DNA of 64,000 bases from an uncultured Rhodobacter sp. GTDB lineage: Bacteria; Pseudomonadota; Alphaproteobacteria; Rhodobacterales; Rhodobacteraceae. Numbering within the stretch: the first letter of the stretch is position 1; every line of letters begins with the position of its first letter. The notes under the pieces were generated by a model, which did not search any database, was not told where the DNA came from, and saw only the letters and a program-made list of their open reading frames with translations. Positions 1-8,479 of this stretch are shown here, in pieces. The stretch covers positions 1 through 64,000 of the forward strand of contig CAMFII010000002.1 of NCBI GenBank assembly GCA_945952585.1, in the 5' to 3' direction. Both the position numbers and the translations under genes were made by a program.

Positions 1-51
1 CCTTGCGGAGCCTGAATCACGCCGCAAGCGGATGATCAATGGGTCCTGACC

Positions 52-696
52 CTAGCCATCATTCGTATCCAGAAGGTGTTCCTTCAGACTCTTAAAGATC
101 GCATTGAAGACGGCCGGATCAGAAGTTGCAGGCAGATTAAGATTTATGGTGTATCCAAGATTCAGTCCAATTCCAGTTGGCCTGGGTTGGACATCCCGAT
201 GGTGCTCCGGCTTCGCAGGTGTCGAAGAGGTACTCGCAAGCTGTCCTGCTTCCACGTTTGAAACTTTTGGTTCCTCGAAGTCAGCATGCTTCCTGAGCGC
301 CTTGATGCAAGAAAAAGTCATTTTAACAGGCGAAGAGTCGTGCGGCTGTCCTGTTTCTTCCACCAAAAGTCCAAGGAGCTCACTATCCGATAGCTCATGC
401 ATAAATTCATTTCGGACATAAAGCGGCGCATATGCATATCTGATGGCTTGAGCAATGGCTTTGCCGGAAGTCGTTGGGTTTCTGAATCGAGTGTAGATCT
501 CGGTCGGCTTTCCATCATTCCCCGAAAAATTTATTTTCTTAAGGAATGTTGTCATCTGATCGCCAGACCCTCCGGGGATTTTCAGTATCGTCTTTACAAA
601 ATCCTGACTTACGCGTTCTGGCACTGCTGCGGCTTTAATGCCCGCAAGTGCTTTTTCGATATTTCCACTCGAAGTGACATAGGGCAAGGTCGTCAT
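52..696 (-). CDS. DUF5343 domain protein of unknown function
   Basis: A 214-residue protein. Residues 1-140 resemble the DUF5343 family as I know it: an opening like LPYVTSSGNIEKAL, then VSQDFVKTIL, FRNPTTSGKA and YAPLYVRNEFMHELSD. A charged, proline-containing linker follows, then a C-terminal GIGLNLGYTINLNLPATSD segment that recurs at the end of many members. No catalytic motif, signal peptide or membrane segment is visible. The gene is clearly AT-richer than everything to its right, which suggests acquisition from elsewhere (inference). It is divergent from rnr across about 250 bases. A 7-bp inverted repeat at 2-28, just past the stop, could end its transcript. Function unknown. Confidence 0.8.
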   Translation of the reverse strand: MTTLPYVTSSGNIEKALAGIKAAAVPERVSQDFVKTILKIPGGSGDQMTTFLKKINFSGNDGKPTEIYTRFRNPTTSGKAIAQAIRYAYAPLYVRNEFMHELSDSELLGLLVEETGQPHDSSPVKMTFSCIKALRKHADFEEPKVSNVEAGQLASTSSTPAKPEHHRDVQPRPTGIGLNLGYTINLNLPATSDPAVFNAIFKSLKEHLLDTNDG

Positions 697-947
697 TGTA
701 ATGGTCCATTCTGGCTTTCACGCCATGGTTGATCAGTCCGACATAGGAAGCAAGTTCCAATTCAATACTCAACGATTAGGGACGACCGGCCAGCGCTGCG
801 GAGACTTTGACGGTGGACGGTCTAAAACTGAGCGCGCTTGGAGAGCCCTGTCGCCATACAGAGGCCAAACAGAAACTCGACGTCTTCCACCCACCGGTTT
901 CGCGCTTTCCCGTGACCTTGCCCGCGGGCCGTGCTACCTGACGGGGC

Positions 948-3200
948 ATGACCCCGTTTCCCTCCAAGACCGACATCCTCAACTGGATCGCCCAGAATCC
1001 CGGCCTCTCGGCCAAGCGCGACATCGCGAAGGCCTTTGGCATCAAGGGCGATCAACGAATTGAACTCAAACGGCTTTTGAAAGAGTTCGAGGCCGAGGGC
1101 GCGCTGGAAAAGCGCCGCCACAGCTACCGCGATAGCTCAAAACTGCCGCCCGTCTCGCTGCTGGTCATCCTCCCCCCCGACCGCCAGGGCGACCAATGGG
1201 CCGCCCCCATGGATTGGGAGGGGGAGGGGCCTGCCCCCAAGATCTTGTATCGCGCCGCCAAAACCGATGCGCCCGTGGCCGAGGGCGACCGCATCCTCGC
1301 CCGCCTGACCGAGGTCAAGGGCGGCGACGCCGACTACGAGGCCCGCCTGATCCGCAAGCTCGGCACCAACCCCCAGAAAATACTGGGGATTTTCCGGAAG
1401 GAGGCCGAAGGCGGCCGCATCGTTCCCATCGACAAGGGCCAGGACAAGGACTGGCGCGTCGGCCGCGATTACACCCTGAACGCCCGCGACGGCGAGCTGG
1501 TCGAGGCCGAGCAATCCGGCCGCCGCGGCCTCGGCCTGCCGCAAGCTAAGATATTGAATCGCTTGGGCGATCCCTCCGCCCCCAAGGCCGTCTCCCTCAT
1601 CGCGATCCACCAGCACGGCATCCCCGACCACTTCCCCGACCCCGTGATCGCCGAGGCCGACGCCGCCAAGCCCGCGACCGCGAAGGGCCGCGAAGACCTC
1701 CGCGACCTCCCCCTCGTCACCATCGATCCGATCGATGCCCGCGACCACGACGACGCCGTCTATGCCGAGCCCGACACCGACCCCGCCAACCCCGGCGGCC
1801 ACATCGTCTGGGTCGCCATCGCCGACGTCGCCCACTACGTCCGCCCCGGCACCGCGCTGGACCGCGAGGCAAGAAAGCGTGGAAATTCAACGTATTTCCC
1901 CGATCGCGTCGTGCCGATGCTGCCCGACCGGCTGTCGGGCGACCTCTGCTCGCTGCACGAAGGCGTGGTGCGCCCCTGCCTCGCCGTGCGGATGAAGCTC
2001 GACGCCTCCGGCCAGAAGATCGGCCACCGTTTCGTCCGCGGCCTGATGCGCTCTGCCGCGAGCCTCGACTACACCGAGGTGCAGAACGCCGCCGACGGCC
2101 GCCCGAACGACAAATGCGCGCCGTTGATGGACCGCATCATCAAGCCGCTCTACGCCGCCTACGAGGCGACGAAGAAGGCCCGCGCGCTGCGCCAGCCCCT
2201 GGACCTCGACCTGCCCGAGCGCAAGATCGTGCTGTCGGACGAGGGCAAGGTCCTATCGGTTGCGTTCCGCGACCGGTTCGAGGCGCACAAGCTGATCGAG
2301 GAATTCATGATCCTCGCCAATGTCGCCGCCGCCGAGGAGCTGATCCAGCACCGCCGCCCGCTCCTGTTCCGCGTCCACGAGGAGCCGAGCGCCGACAAGA
2401 TCGAGGCGCTGCGCGAGGTGGCCGAGGCGTCGGGCTTCGTGCTGGCGAAGGGGCAGGTGCTGAAGACTGCGCATCTGAACCGCCTCCTCGCCCAGGCCGA
2501 GGGCAGCGAGTTCGACGAGCTGATGAACATCACCACGCTGCGGTCGATGACGCAGGCTTACTACCATCCCGAGAACTTCGGCCATTTCGGGCTGGCGCTG
2601 CGGTCCTATGCGCATTTCACCTCGCCCATCCGCCGCTATTCCGACCTGATCGTGCACCGCGCGCTGATCTCGGCCCATGGCTGGGGCAAGGACGGGCTGT
2701 CGGCGGAGGACATCGAAAGCCTCGAGGATACCGCCAAGCACATCTCCGACACCGAGCGGCGCAGCATGGCGGCCGAGCGGGACACGACCGACCGCTATCT
2801 CGCCGCCTACCTGGCCGACCGGGTGGGGGCAGAGTTCACCGGTCGCATCTCGGGCGTCCAGCGGTTTGGCCTGTTCGTGCGGCTGGACGAGACGGGGGCC
2901 GACGGCCTGATCCCGATCCGCGATGTCGGGCGCGAGTTCTTCCATTTCGACCCCGACAGCCAGACGCTGATGGGCGCCGATACTGGCCTGACCATCGGCA
3001 TCGGCCAGCGTGTAACGGTGCGCCTTGCCGAGGCGATCCCGGTGACGGGTGGGCTGGTGCTGGAACTGCTGGAGATCGAAGGGAAGCCGCTGCCGGCAGG
3101 GCGGGGGGCGAAAAAGGGCCGTTTCAATCCGCGCAAGCCCGGCAAGGCAGCGGCCCGCGACGAGAAGCTGAAGCGCAAGGTCATCCGCAAGCGCAAGTGA
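948..3200 (+). CDS. rnr: Ribonuclease R
   Basis: A 750-residue 3'-5' exoribonuclease that degrades structured RNA. It shows the N-terminal winged-helix segment typical of alphaproteobacterial RNase R (residues 1-60, with AKRDIAKAFGIKG), cold-shock-like OB segments, and the RNB catalytic core. The Asp cluster is VTIDPIDARDHDDAVY at about residue 258. An S1 domain sits near residue 625 (GRISGVQRFGLFVRLDETG) and is followed by a Lys/Arg-rich tail. Length matches the family. The ATG at 948 gives the expected N terminus, although the upstream ACGGGG is a poor ribosome-binding site. It stands alone; the 208 bases after the stop hold only a weak hairpin near 3345-3364. Confidence 0.97.
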   Translation: MTPFPSKTDILNWIAQNPGLSAKRDIAKAFGIKGDQRIELKRLLKEFEAEGALEKRRHSYRDSSKLPPVSLLVILPPDRQGDQWAAPMDWEGEGPAPKILYRAAKTDAPVAEGDRILARLTEVKGGDADYEARLIRKLGTNPQKILGIFRKEAEGGRIVPIDKGQDKDWRVGRDYTLNARDGELVEAEQSGRRGLGLPQAKILNRLGDPSAPKAVSLIAIHQHGIPDHFPDPVIAEADAAKPATAKGREDLRDLPLVTIDPIDARDHDDAVYAEPDTDPANPGGHIVWVAIADVAHYVRPGTALDREARKRGNSTYFPDRVVPMLPDRLSGDLCSLHEGVVRPCLAVRMKLDASGQKIGHRFVRGLMRSAASLDYTEVQNAADGRPNDKCAPLMDRIIKPLYAAYEATKKARALRQPLDLDLPERKIVLSDEGKVLSVAFRDRFEAHKLIEEFMILANVAAAEELIQHRRPLLFRVHEEPSADKIEALREVAEASGFVLAKGQVLKTAHLNRLLAQAEGSEFDELMNITTLRSMTQAYYHPENFGHFGLALRSYAHFTSPIRRYSDLIVHRALISAHGWGKDGLSAEDIESLEDTAKHISDTERRSMAAERDTTDRYLAAYLADRVGAEFTGRISGVQRFGLFVRLDETGADGLIPIRDVGREFFHFDPDSQTLMGADTGLTIGIGQRVTVRLAEAIPVTGGLVLELLEIEGKPLPAGRGAKKGRFNPRKPGKAAARDEKLKRKVIRKRK

Positions 3201-3408
3201 TCCCATCCGATCCAGTCTTTGTGACTTGCCGTCTCGGCAGGACAGGTCTAACTCCACCCCGTGCGGGATAACCCGCGCGTCATCAGGAACCCAAACCCAT
3301 GTCCGACGACAGTCGAAGTCCGTCTTGCCCTGCGCGCGCCGACTGACCCGTCGTTGACCGGGTCTCCGGGCCCCGCGCGCAAGGCAGCGCGGCCGCAAGG
3401 AGACCAAC

Positions 3409-3771
3409 ATGAAAGCCTTCATCACCCATCGCTTCGATGCGCTGTCCGAATGGATTTCGCGCATGCTGGGCAACCCGTCCTCATTCCTCGCCGCCTGTGC
3501 GCTGGTTGCGCTCTGGGGCCTGTCCGGCCCTGCTTTTGGCTTTTCCGACACCTGGCAACTGGTCATAAACACCGGCACCACCATCGCGACATTCCTGATG
3601 GTGTTCCTGCTGCAGAACACCGGCAACCGCACCATTGCCGAGATGCAGGATCACCTCCACCGGCTGGAGCGGCAAAATGCCGAGATCATCGGTCAGTTGC
3701 GGGCTCTGAATGCAGCCTCACCTGCGACAATGCCGTTCAAGACTTTGGTGATGACAGGTGAAGCCGCCTGA
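3409..3771 (+). CDS. Low-affinity iron permease family membrane protein
   Basis: A 120-residue inner-membrane protein with two predicted hydrophobic segments (about 24-44 and 48-70) joined by a short periplasmic turn, then a polar helix (MQDHLHRLERQNAEIIGQL). The sequence around TGTTIATFLMVFLLQNT is the hallmark of the family named after yeast Fet4 (PF04120). The bacterial members are short and their role in metal uptake is unproven. An AAGGAGA ribosome-binding site lies 5 bases before the ATG. It reads toward the next gene but is not obviously coupled to it. Confidence 0.85.
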   Translation: MKAFITHRFDALSEWISRMLGNPSSFLAACALVALWGLSGPAFGFSDTWQLVINTGTTIATFLMVFLLQNTGNRTIAEMQDHLHRLERQNAEIIGQLRALNAASPATMPFKTLVMTGEAA

Positions 3772-3850
3772 AAGGGCAGGCTGGGCGAGGGATTCTGCGT
3801 TCCGCCCGGCCCCCGCCCGCGCTAGACTGCGCGAAAACGGGCAGAGCAGA

Positions 3851-5089
3851 ATGAAACAGACGACGACCTTCCTTGCGGCAGTCCTTGCCTGCATCGGTTT
3901 TGCGGCCGATGCCGAGGATCCCATGCCGGTGGTCGACGGCGGGAGGGCGGATGTGATCGATGGTGGCAGCGCTGAGGGTTTCGAGGCGTGGCTGGCGGCC
4001 TTCCGCCCCCGGGCAATGGCGGCCGGGATCACGCCGGCAACTCTTGATGCGGCCTTTGCCGGGATCGGCTTCGACACCTCAGTGGTGGAAAAGGACCGCA
4101 ACCAGAACGAGTTCACCAAGCCGATCTGGCTGTACCTCGACACCGCCGTGTCATCGGATCGGATCGCCAATGGCAAGGCGGCGCTGGCGGCGAATGCGGC
4201 ACTTCTGGATCGCATCGAAGCCGCCTATGGCGTTGAGAAGGAAGTCGTCGTCGCGATCTGGGGGCTCGAGACGGCCTATGGCACCTATCGTGGCAAGACG
4301 CCAACCATCGGTTCGCTGGCAACCCTTGCCTATGACACGCGCCGGAGCGCCTTCTTCGAGGCCGAGTTGATCCAGGCGCTGAAGATCCTGCAGAACGGCG
4401 ACACCACGCCGGCAGCGATGATCGGTAGTTGGGCCGGGGCCATGGGCCACACGCAGTTCATGCCATCGTCCTGGGCAACCTACGCCGTCGATTTCAACGG
4501 GGATGGTCGGCGCGACATCTGGTCCGACGACCCGACTGACGCACTGGCTTCGACCGCGAACTACCTGAAGCACTGGGGTTGGACGACCGGACAGCCCTGG
4601 GGCTACGAGGTCCTGCTTCCCCCGGGATTCGACTATACGCAGTCGGGCGACAGGGTGGTGAAGCCGGTCTCGGACTGGCAGGCGATGGGGGTCCGGCGGC
4701 CCAACGGCAGCGATCTGGTTGCCGAAGGCACGGCGTCGGTCCTGCTGCCGGCGGGCGCGGGCGGGGCGGCCTTCCTGATCTTCCCGAATTTCCGCGTGAT
4801 CGAACGCTACAATCCGGCGGATGCCTATGTGATCGCCGTGGGCCACCTGTCGGACCGCATCCGCGGCGGGGAGGCGATCCTGGCCGACTGGCCGCGCGAG
4901 GACCGGGCCCTGACGCTGGACGAGCGGGTGGAACTGCAGTCCCGGCTGTCCGCTGCCGGCTTCGATCCGGGCGGGGTGGACGGCAAGATCGGGCCGAATA
5001 CCATCGCCGCCGTCAGGGCCTATCAGATCGCACAGGGACTGACGCCTGATGGGTATGCCAGTCTGGCAATCCTGACGAAACTGCGCTGA
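3851..5089 (+). CDS. MltB-family lytic murein transglycosylase
   Basis: A 412-residue periplasmic enzyme that cleaves the MurNAc-GlcNAc bond of peptidoglycan to form anhydro ends. It carries an N-terminal signal peptide (about residues 1-20, ending near AADAED) and an SLT_2 domain with the catalytic Glu in VVVAIWGLETAYGTYRG. Family motifs such as GSWAGAMGHTQFMPSSW and DFNGDGRRDIW are present. A C-terminal peptidoglycan-binding domain (about 355-412, LQSRLSAAGFDPGGVDGKIG) completes the protein. The ATG at 3851 is chosen because upstream in-frame codons do not encode a signal sequence. It converges on the HAD gene, 4 bases away. Confidence 0.93.
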   Translation: MKQTTTFLAAVLACIGFAADAEDPMPVVDGGRADVIDGGSAEGFEAWLAAFRPRAMAAGITPATLDAAFAGIGFDTSVVEKDRNQNEFTKPIWLYLDTAVSSDRIANGKAALAANAALLDRIEAAYGVEKEVVVAIWGLETAYGTYRGKTPTIGSLATLAYDTRRSAFFEAELIQALKILQNGDTTPAAMIGSWAGAMGHTQFMPSSWATYAVDFNGDGRRDIWSDDPTDALASTANYLKHWGWTTGQPWGYEVLLPPGFDYTQSGDRVVKPVSDWQAMGVRRPNGSDLVAEGTASVLLPAGAGGAAFLIFPNFRVIERYNPADAYVIAVGHLSDRIRGGEAILADWPREDRALTLDERVELQSRLSAAGFDPGGVDGKIGPNTIAAVRAYQIAQGLTPDGYASLAILTKLR

Positions 5090-5093
5090 GACC

Positions 5094-5741
5094 TCACAGG
5101 CCGAGGAGGCCTGGCAGATCGGACATTGCGCGAAACAGCGTTGCGCCTTCGTTCACCAGGGCGGTGCCGCTGCCGTGCGGCGCAAAGCCAAAGCAGCGCA
5201 TTCCCGCAGCCTTCGCGGCGCGCGCCCCCGTCGGGCTGTCCTCGACAACCACGCAGGCTTGGGGCGCGACGCCGAGAAAGGCCGCTGCATGCAGGTAGAG
5301 ATCGGGGGCAGGTTTGGGCTTGCCCAGGGTCTGGCCCGAAAAGGTGCGCCCCGACAAGCGCCGCATGATCGAGGGATGCTGGCCAAGCGTCACCTGCATT
5401 TTCCGGTCAGAGCCGTTGGAGCCGACGGCATAAGGAATGCCCGCCGCGTCGAGCGCATCAAGCACCGCCTCTATCCCCGGAACCAGCGGCGCGCCCTGTG
5501 CGAGGCGGGTGTAGAGACGAACGTAGAAATCGTCGACCCAGTCGTCGGGCAGGTGGGCTCCAAGCTCGCGGGCGCGGGCCTGCACGCCGGGGATGGTGCC
5601 GCCGATGAACAGGCGCTCCATTTCATCCGCGGACAGGGGCAGGCCGTGGCGGGCGAGATCTCCCGTGAGCAGATCGAACAGGATCGGCTCGCTGTCGACG
5701 ATCACGCCATCGCAATCGAAAAGGACGGCAGACGGGATCAT
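5094..5741 (-). CDS. HAD-superfamily hydrolase (subfamily IA)
   Basis: A 215-residue phosphatase-like protein. Motif I is VLFDCDGVIVDSE with the nucleophile Asp9 and acid/base Asp11; motif II is VGSNGSDRK; the Lys of motif III lies in GKPKPAPDLY; motif IV is VVEDSPTGARAA. The helical cap follows motif I, as in phosphoglycolate phosphatase and beta-phosphoglucomutase. The physiological substrate cannot be assigned from sequence. The start overlaps the rsmD stop by 4 bases (ATGA), so it is the last gene of a three-gene operon. Confidence 0.9.
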   Translation of the reverse strand: MIPSAVLFDCDGVIVDSEPILFDLLTGDLARHGLPLSADEMERLFIGGTIPGVQARARELGAHLPDDWVDDFYVRLYTRLAQGAPLVPGIEAVLDALDAAGIPYAVGSNGSDRKMQVTLGQHPSIMRRLSGRTFSGQTLGKPKPAPDLYLHAAAFLGVAPQACVVVEDSPTGARAAKAAGMRCFGFAPHGSGTALVNEGATLFRAMSDLPGLLGL

Positions 5742-6301
5742 GCGGGGGCCCGGAGCAGGGTGACGATCGTGTCGCCGTAGCGGCGCTGGTCGAGAACCTC
5801 GAACCCGGCCGGGGGGATCGGGGCCTGCGACTCCTCCCAGACGACCATCGCACCGGGGGCGAGCCAGCCGCCTTCGCTGCAGGAGGCAAGCGCCGCCTCG
5901 CCCAACCGCTGACCATAGGGGGGGTCAAGGAAGACCAGGCTATAGCCCGGCCCGCGGTTCGGCCCCATCCGCGTCGCGTCGCGGCGCCAGACATCGGTTG
6001 CGCCCATGGCCTGCATCTTCTCGATGTTCGCGCGCAAAAGCGCCCGCGCCGCCACGCCGTCATCGACAAAGGCCACGCGCACCGCGCCGCGCGACAGCGC
6101 CTCGAGCCCGAGTGCCCCGGTCCCGGCAAAAAGGTCGAGCACGCGGGCGCCGGTCACCGGATCGTCGTAGCCGCCGTTCAAGAGCAGGTTGAAGACGGCT
6201 TCGCGCACACGGTCGGTCGTGGGGCGCAGATGCGCGGCGGCATCGCCCTCGCCCACTTCGGCCAGTTTCAGCCCCCTCCTTGCGCCGCCGATGATCCTCA
6301 T
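5738..6301 (-). CDS. rsmD: 16S rRNA (guanine(966)-N(2))-methyltransferase
   Basis: A 187-residue SAM-dependent enzyme that methylates G966 of 16S rRNA. It opens with MRIIGGARRGLKL, typical of RsmD. A Rossmann SAM motif (VLDLFAGTGALGLEALSRGA) lies near residue 50, and the catalytic LVFLDPPYG loop near residue 125. Length agrees with the family. It overlaps both neighbours by 4 bases: its start lies on the stop of the FAD reductase and its stop on the start of the HAD gene. The three are therefore probably translated from one message. Confidence 0.95.
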   Translation of the reverse strand: MRIIGGARRGLKLAEVGEGDAAAHLRPTTDRVREAVFNLLLNGGYDDPVTGARVLDLFAGTGALGLEALSRGAVRVAFVDDGVAARALLRANIEKMQAMGATDVWRRDATRMGPNRGPGYSLVFLDPPYGQRLGEAALASCSEGGWLAPGAMVVWEESQAPIPPAGFEVLDQRRYGDTIVTLLRAPA

Positions 6302-7509
6302 GCCTTGAGCAGGGCCTTCAGGTCGGTGCCGGGGTCTGCGATCAGGGTCGGGTCGGGGGATTTTCCTCCCTCGATCAGGCGTTTGCCGACCATGTAGGCG
6401 CGGGAGTCGTTCATCGCGTCGACCGCGATCAGCCTGTCTCCCTTGTAGTACCAGTAGGACACCGCCTCTGCCTCGGGACCGCGGGTGACGATCCGGTCAT
6501 AGCCCGTGTTCAGGCCGGCAATCTGCAGCTTGGTGTCGTACTGGTCCGACCAGAACCAGGGCTTCGGTTGATACGCCGTCTCTGCGCCCAGAATGTTGTC
6601 GGCCACGAGTTCGCCCATGTCGATGGCGTTGCCGACGCTTTCCAGCCGCAACCGGGCTTCTCCGAGCGGGAATGAGGCGCAGTCGCCTGCGGCCCAGACA
6701 TGCGGGTCAGAGGTGCGGCCTTGCGCATCCACGCGGATGCCGTTTTCCACGGCGAGCCCAGCTGCCTCGGCCAGTCGCGTGTCGGGAACAATGCCGACGC
6801 CGGCGATGACAAAATCGGCCTTGAGCACACGGCCGTCGGTCAGCTTGGCCTCGGTCACATGGCCGTCCTTTCCAGACAGCCGGTCAAGCCCGGTTCCTTC
6901 CAGGATCACGACGCCCTTCCGGCTGTGAAGATTGCGGAAATAGGCCGAGGTTTCGGGCGCGGCGACGCGCTGGAGGATGCGCGGCGCCATTTCGACGACG
7001 TGGACGGTGAGGCCAAGCTTGGCCGCGACCGCCGCAGCCTCGAGGCCGATGTAACCGCCGCCGATCACGACAAGATGCCTCCCGGGTTGGAATTCGTGCC
7101 GCGCGCCGTCGATGTCGGCGAGGGTGCGGACGGTATAGACACCCTTCAGGTCGCCTCCGACCGCAGCCGGCAGGCGGCGCGGGATCGAGCCGGTGGCCAG
7201 CACGAGGTCGTCGTAGACGATTTTATCGGCGCCAACCGTCACGGTCTTCTTGGCGGGGTCGAGGGCGGTGACGGGCTGGCCGAGCCGCAGCTCGATACTG
7301 TTGTCGGCATAGAATTCAGGCGAGCGCAGCAGCAGACGCTCCATCTCCATCTCGCCAAGGAGGTAGGCCTTGGACAAGGGCGGACGCTGGTAGGGGGCAA
7401 CGGGTTCGTCGCCGATCAGGATGATCCGGCCTTCGTAGCCTTTCGCGCGCAGCCGGGCGACGCAGGACGCCCCGGCCTGACCGGCCCCGACCACAACCAC
7501 CTGTGCCAT
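6298..7509 (-). CDS. FAD-dependent NAD(P)H:ferredoxin/rubredoxin reductase-like protein
   Basis: A 403-residue pyridine-nucleotide-disulfide-type flavoprotein. FAD is bound by VVVVGAGQAGASCVARL at the N terminus and by VWAAGDCASFP near residue 275. NAD(P)H is bound by LVVIGGGYIGLEAAA near residue 150. The C-terminal domain with WFWSDQYDTKLQIAG is that of putidaredoxin and rubredoxin reductases, which feed electrons to small iron-sulfur partners. No partner ferredoxin or oxygenase is adjacent. ATG at 7509 is preferred over the in-frame GTG at 7512 because GAGGAGG lies 6-7 bases upstream of the ATG. First gene of the operon with rsmD; divergent from the peroxiredoxin. Confidence 0.9.
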   Translation of the reverse strand: MAQVVVVGAGQAGASCVARLRAKGYEGRIILIGDEPVAPYQRPPLSKAYLLGEMEMERLLLRSPEFYADNSIELRLGQPVTALDPAKKTVTVGADKIVYDDLVLATGSIPRRLPAAVGGDLKGVYTVRTLADIDGARHEFQPGRHLVVIGGGYIGLEAAAVAAKLGLTVHVVEMAPRILQRVAAPETSAYFRNLHSRKGVVILEGTGLDRLSGKDGHVTEAKLTDGRVLKADFVIAGVGIVPDTRLAEAAGLAVENGIRVDAQGRTSDPHVWAAGDCASFPLGEARLRLESVGNAIDMGELVADNILGAETAYQPKPWFWSDQYDTKLQIAGLNTGYDRIVTRGPEAEAVSYWYYKGDRLIAVDAMNDSRAYMVGKRLIEGGKSPDPTLIADPGTDLKALLKA

Positions 7510-7589
7510 CACAATCCTCCTCTGGTCCTGTCCGGCGGCGGAGCCTATATCCCTGCTTGGTCGAGATGCAACGCGAGAGGATGACGAGA

Positions 7590-8075
7590 ATGACGATTTC
7601 CGTTGGGGCGAAACTGCCGGAGGTCACGCTTCTGAAGATGGGGGCGAATGGGGCCGAAGCTGTAAGCCTTGGCGACCGGCTCAAGGGCCGCAAAGTGGTG
7701 ATCTTTGGTCTGCCTGGGGCCTTTACCGGAACCTGCTCGACCTCTCACCTGCCAAGCTTCATGCGGACGAAGGACAAGTTCGCCGCCAAGGGCGTGGACG
7801 AGATCATCTGTGTGGCCGTCAACGACCCCTTCGTGATGAAGGCCTGGGGCGAGGCGACTGGGGCGGACAAGGCGGGCGTGACCCTTCTGGCCGATGCCGA
7901 TGGCAGCCTGACCCGCGCGCTTGGGATGCAGTTCACGGTGCCGGGCTTGGGCTTCTTCGACCGGTCGCAGCGTTACGCGGCGGTGGTCGAGGACGGCGTG
8001 GCGACGGTCGTGCAGATCGACAAGCCGGGGGAATGCAACATCTCGACCGGCGAAGCGCTGCTCGAGGCGATCTGA
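7590..8075 (+). CDS. Peroxiredoxin, Prx5 / glutathione-dependent type
   Basis: A 161-residue thiol peroxidase that reduces hydrogen peroxide and organic hydroperoxides. The peroxidatic Cys49 lies in GLPGAFTGTCSTSHLPSF, the signature of the Prx5 subgroup. The supporting VAVNDPFVMKAWG segment and a C-terminal QIDKPGECNISTGE are also present. The cytosolic form has no signal peptide. ATG at 7590 is used because GAGAGG sits 9 bases before it; an in-frame ATG at 7581 directly abuts that site. The 80-base divergent gap to the FAD reductase must hold both promoters. Confidence 0.94.
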   Translation: MTISVGAKLPEVTLLKMGANGAEAVSLGDRLKGRKVVIFGLPGAFTGTCSTSHLPSFMRTKDKFAAKGVDEIICVAVNDPFVMKAWGEATGADKAGVTLLADADGSLTRALGMQFTVPGLGFFDRSQRYAAVVEDGVATVVQIDKPGECNISTGEALLEAI

Positions 8076-8097
8076 TCCGGGTCGTGCCGGCCGGGCG

Positions 8098-8457
8098 CTA
8101 ACGCGCCCGGACCTGGCACAGGCTTTCGACCGGCAGCGAATGGTCTGTCTGAACGGTGGCGGCCCCTGCGGCCGTATCCATGCGGCGGGCAAGGTCGATG
8201 TCCGCTGCACTCAATCCGTGGCAGTCATGCGTCGTCAGGGTCACGTCGACGACATTGTAGGTGTTGGACCATTCCGGATGGTGGTTCAGCTTCTCGGCGG
8301 CCAATGCGGCGCGGGACATGAAGCCCCAGGCTTCGGAGAAGTTGCGAAACTTCCAGATCTTGCGGATCGCGTCGCGGCCCTCGACGGCCCGCCAGCCGGT
8401 TTCTGCAAGGGGTGGCAGCGCCGAGCGGCGCTCGTCTTCGCTAAGCAGCATCGCCAT
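8098..8457 (-). CDS. phhB: 4a-hydroxytetrahydrobiopterin dehydratase (pterin carbinolamine dehydratase)
   Basis: A 119-residue enzyme that dehydrates 4a-hydroxytetrahydropterin and so recycles the cofactor of aromatic amino acid hydroxylases. The active-site histidines are in AEKLNHHPEWSNTYN, followed by VDVTLTTHDCHGLS. Length is normal for the family. A GGAGGGA ribosome-binding site lies 6 bases before the ATG at 8457, so the longer open frame upstream is not used. No phenylalanine hydroxylase gene is nearby. It follows the COG3146 gene by 22 bases on the same strand and converges on the peroxiredoxin. Confidence 0.93.
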   Translation of the reverse strand: MAMLLSEDERRSALPPLAETGWRAVEGRDAIRKIWKFRNFSEAWGFMSRAALAAEKLNHHPEWSNTYNVVDVTLTTHDCHGLSAADIDLARRMDTAAGAATVQTDHSLPVESLCQVRAR

Positions 8458-8479
8458 TTCGTCTCCCTCCCCTGATCTG

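Noticed and set aside
3299-3346. 15-codon frame between rnr and the iron-permease-like gene
   Set aside because: No ribosome-binding site and no clear amphipathic or hydrophobic character; too short to support.
3345-3364. Possible terminator after rnr
   Set aside because: Only a 6-bp stem with an 8-base loop and no T-tract.
2253-3635. Long minus-strand open frame within rnr
   Set aside because: Antisense to the RNB and S1 domains of rnr; no support of its own.
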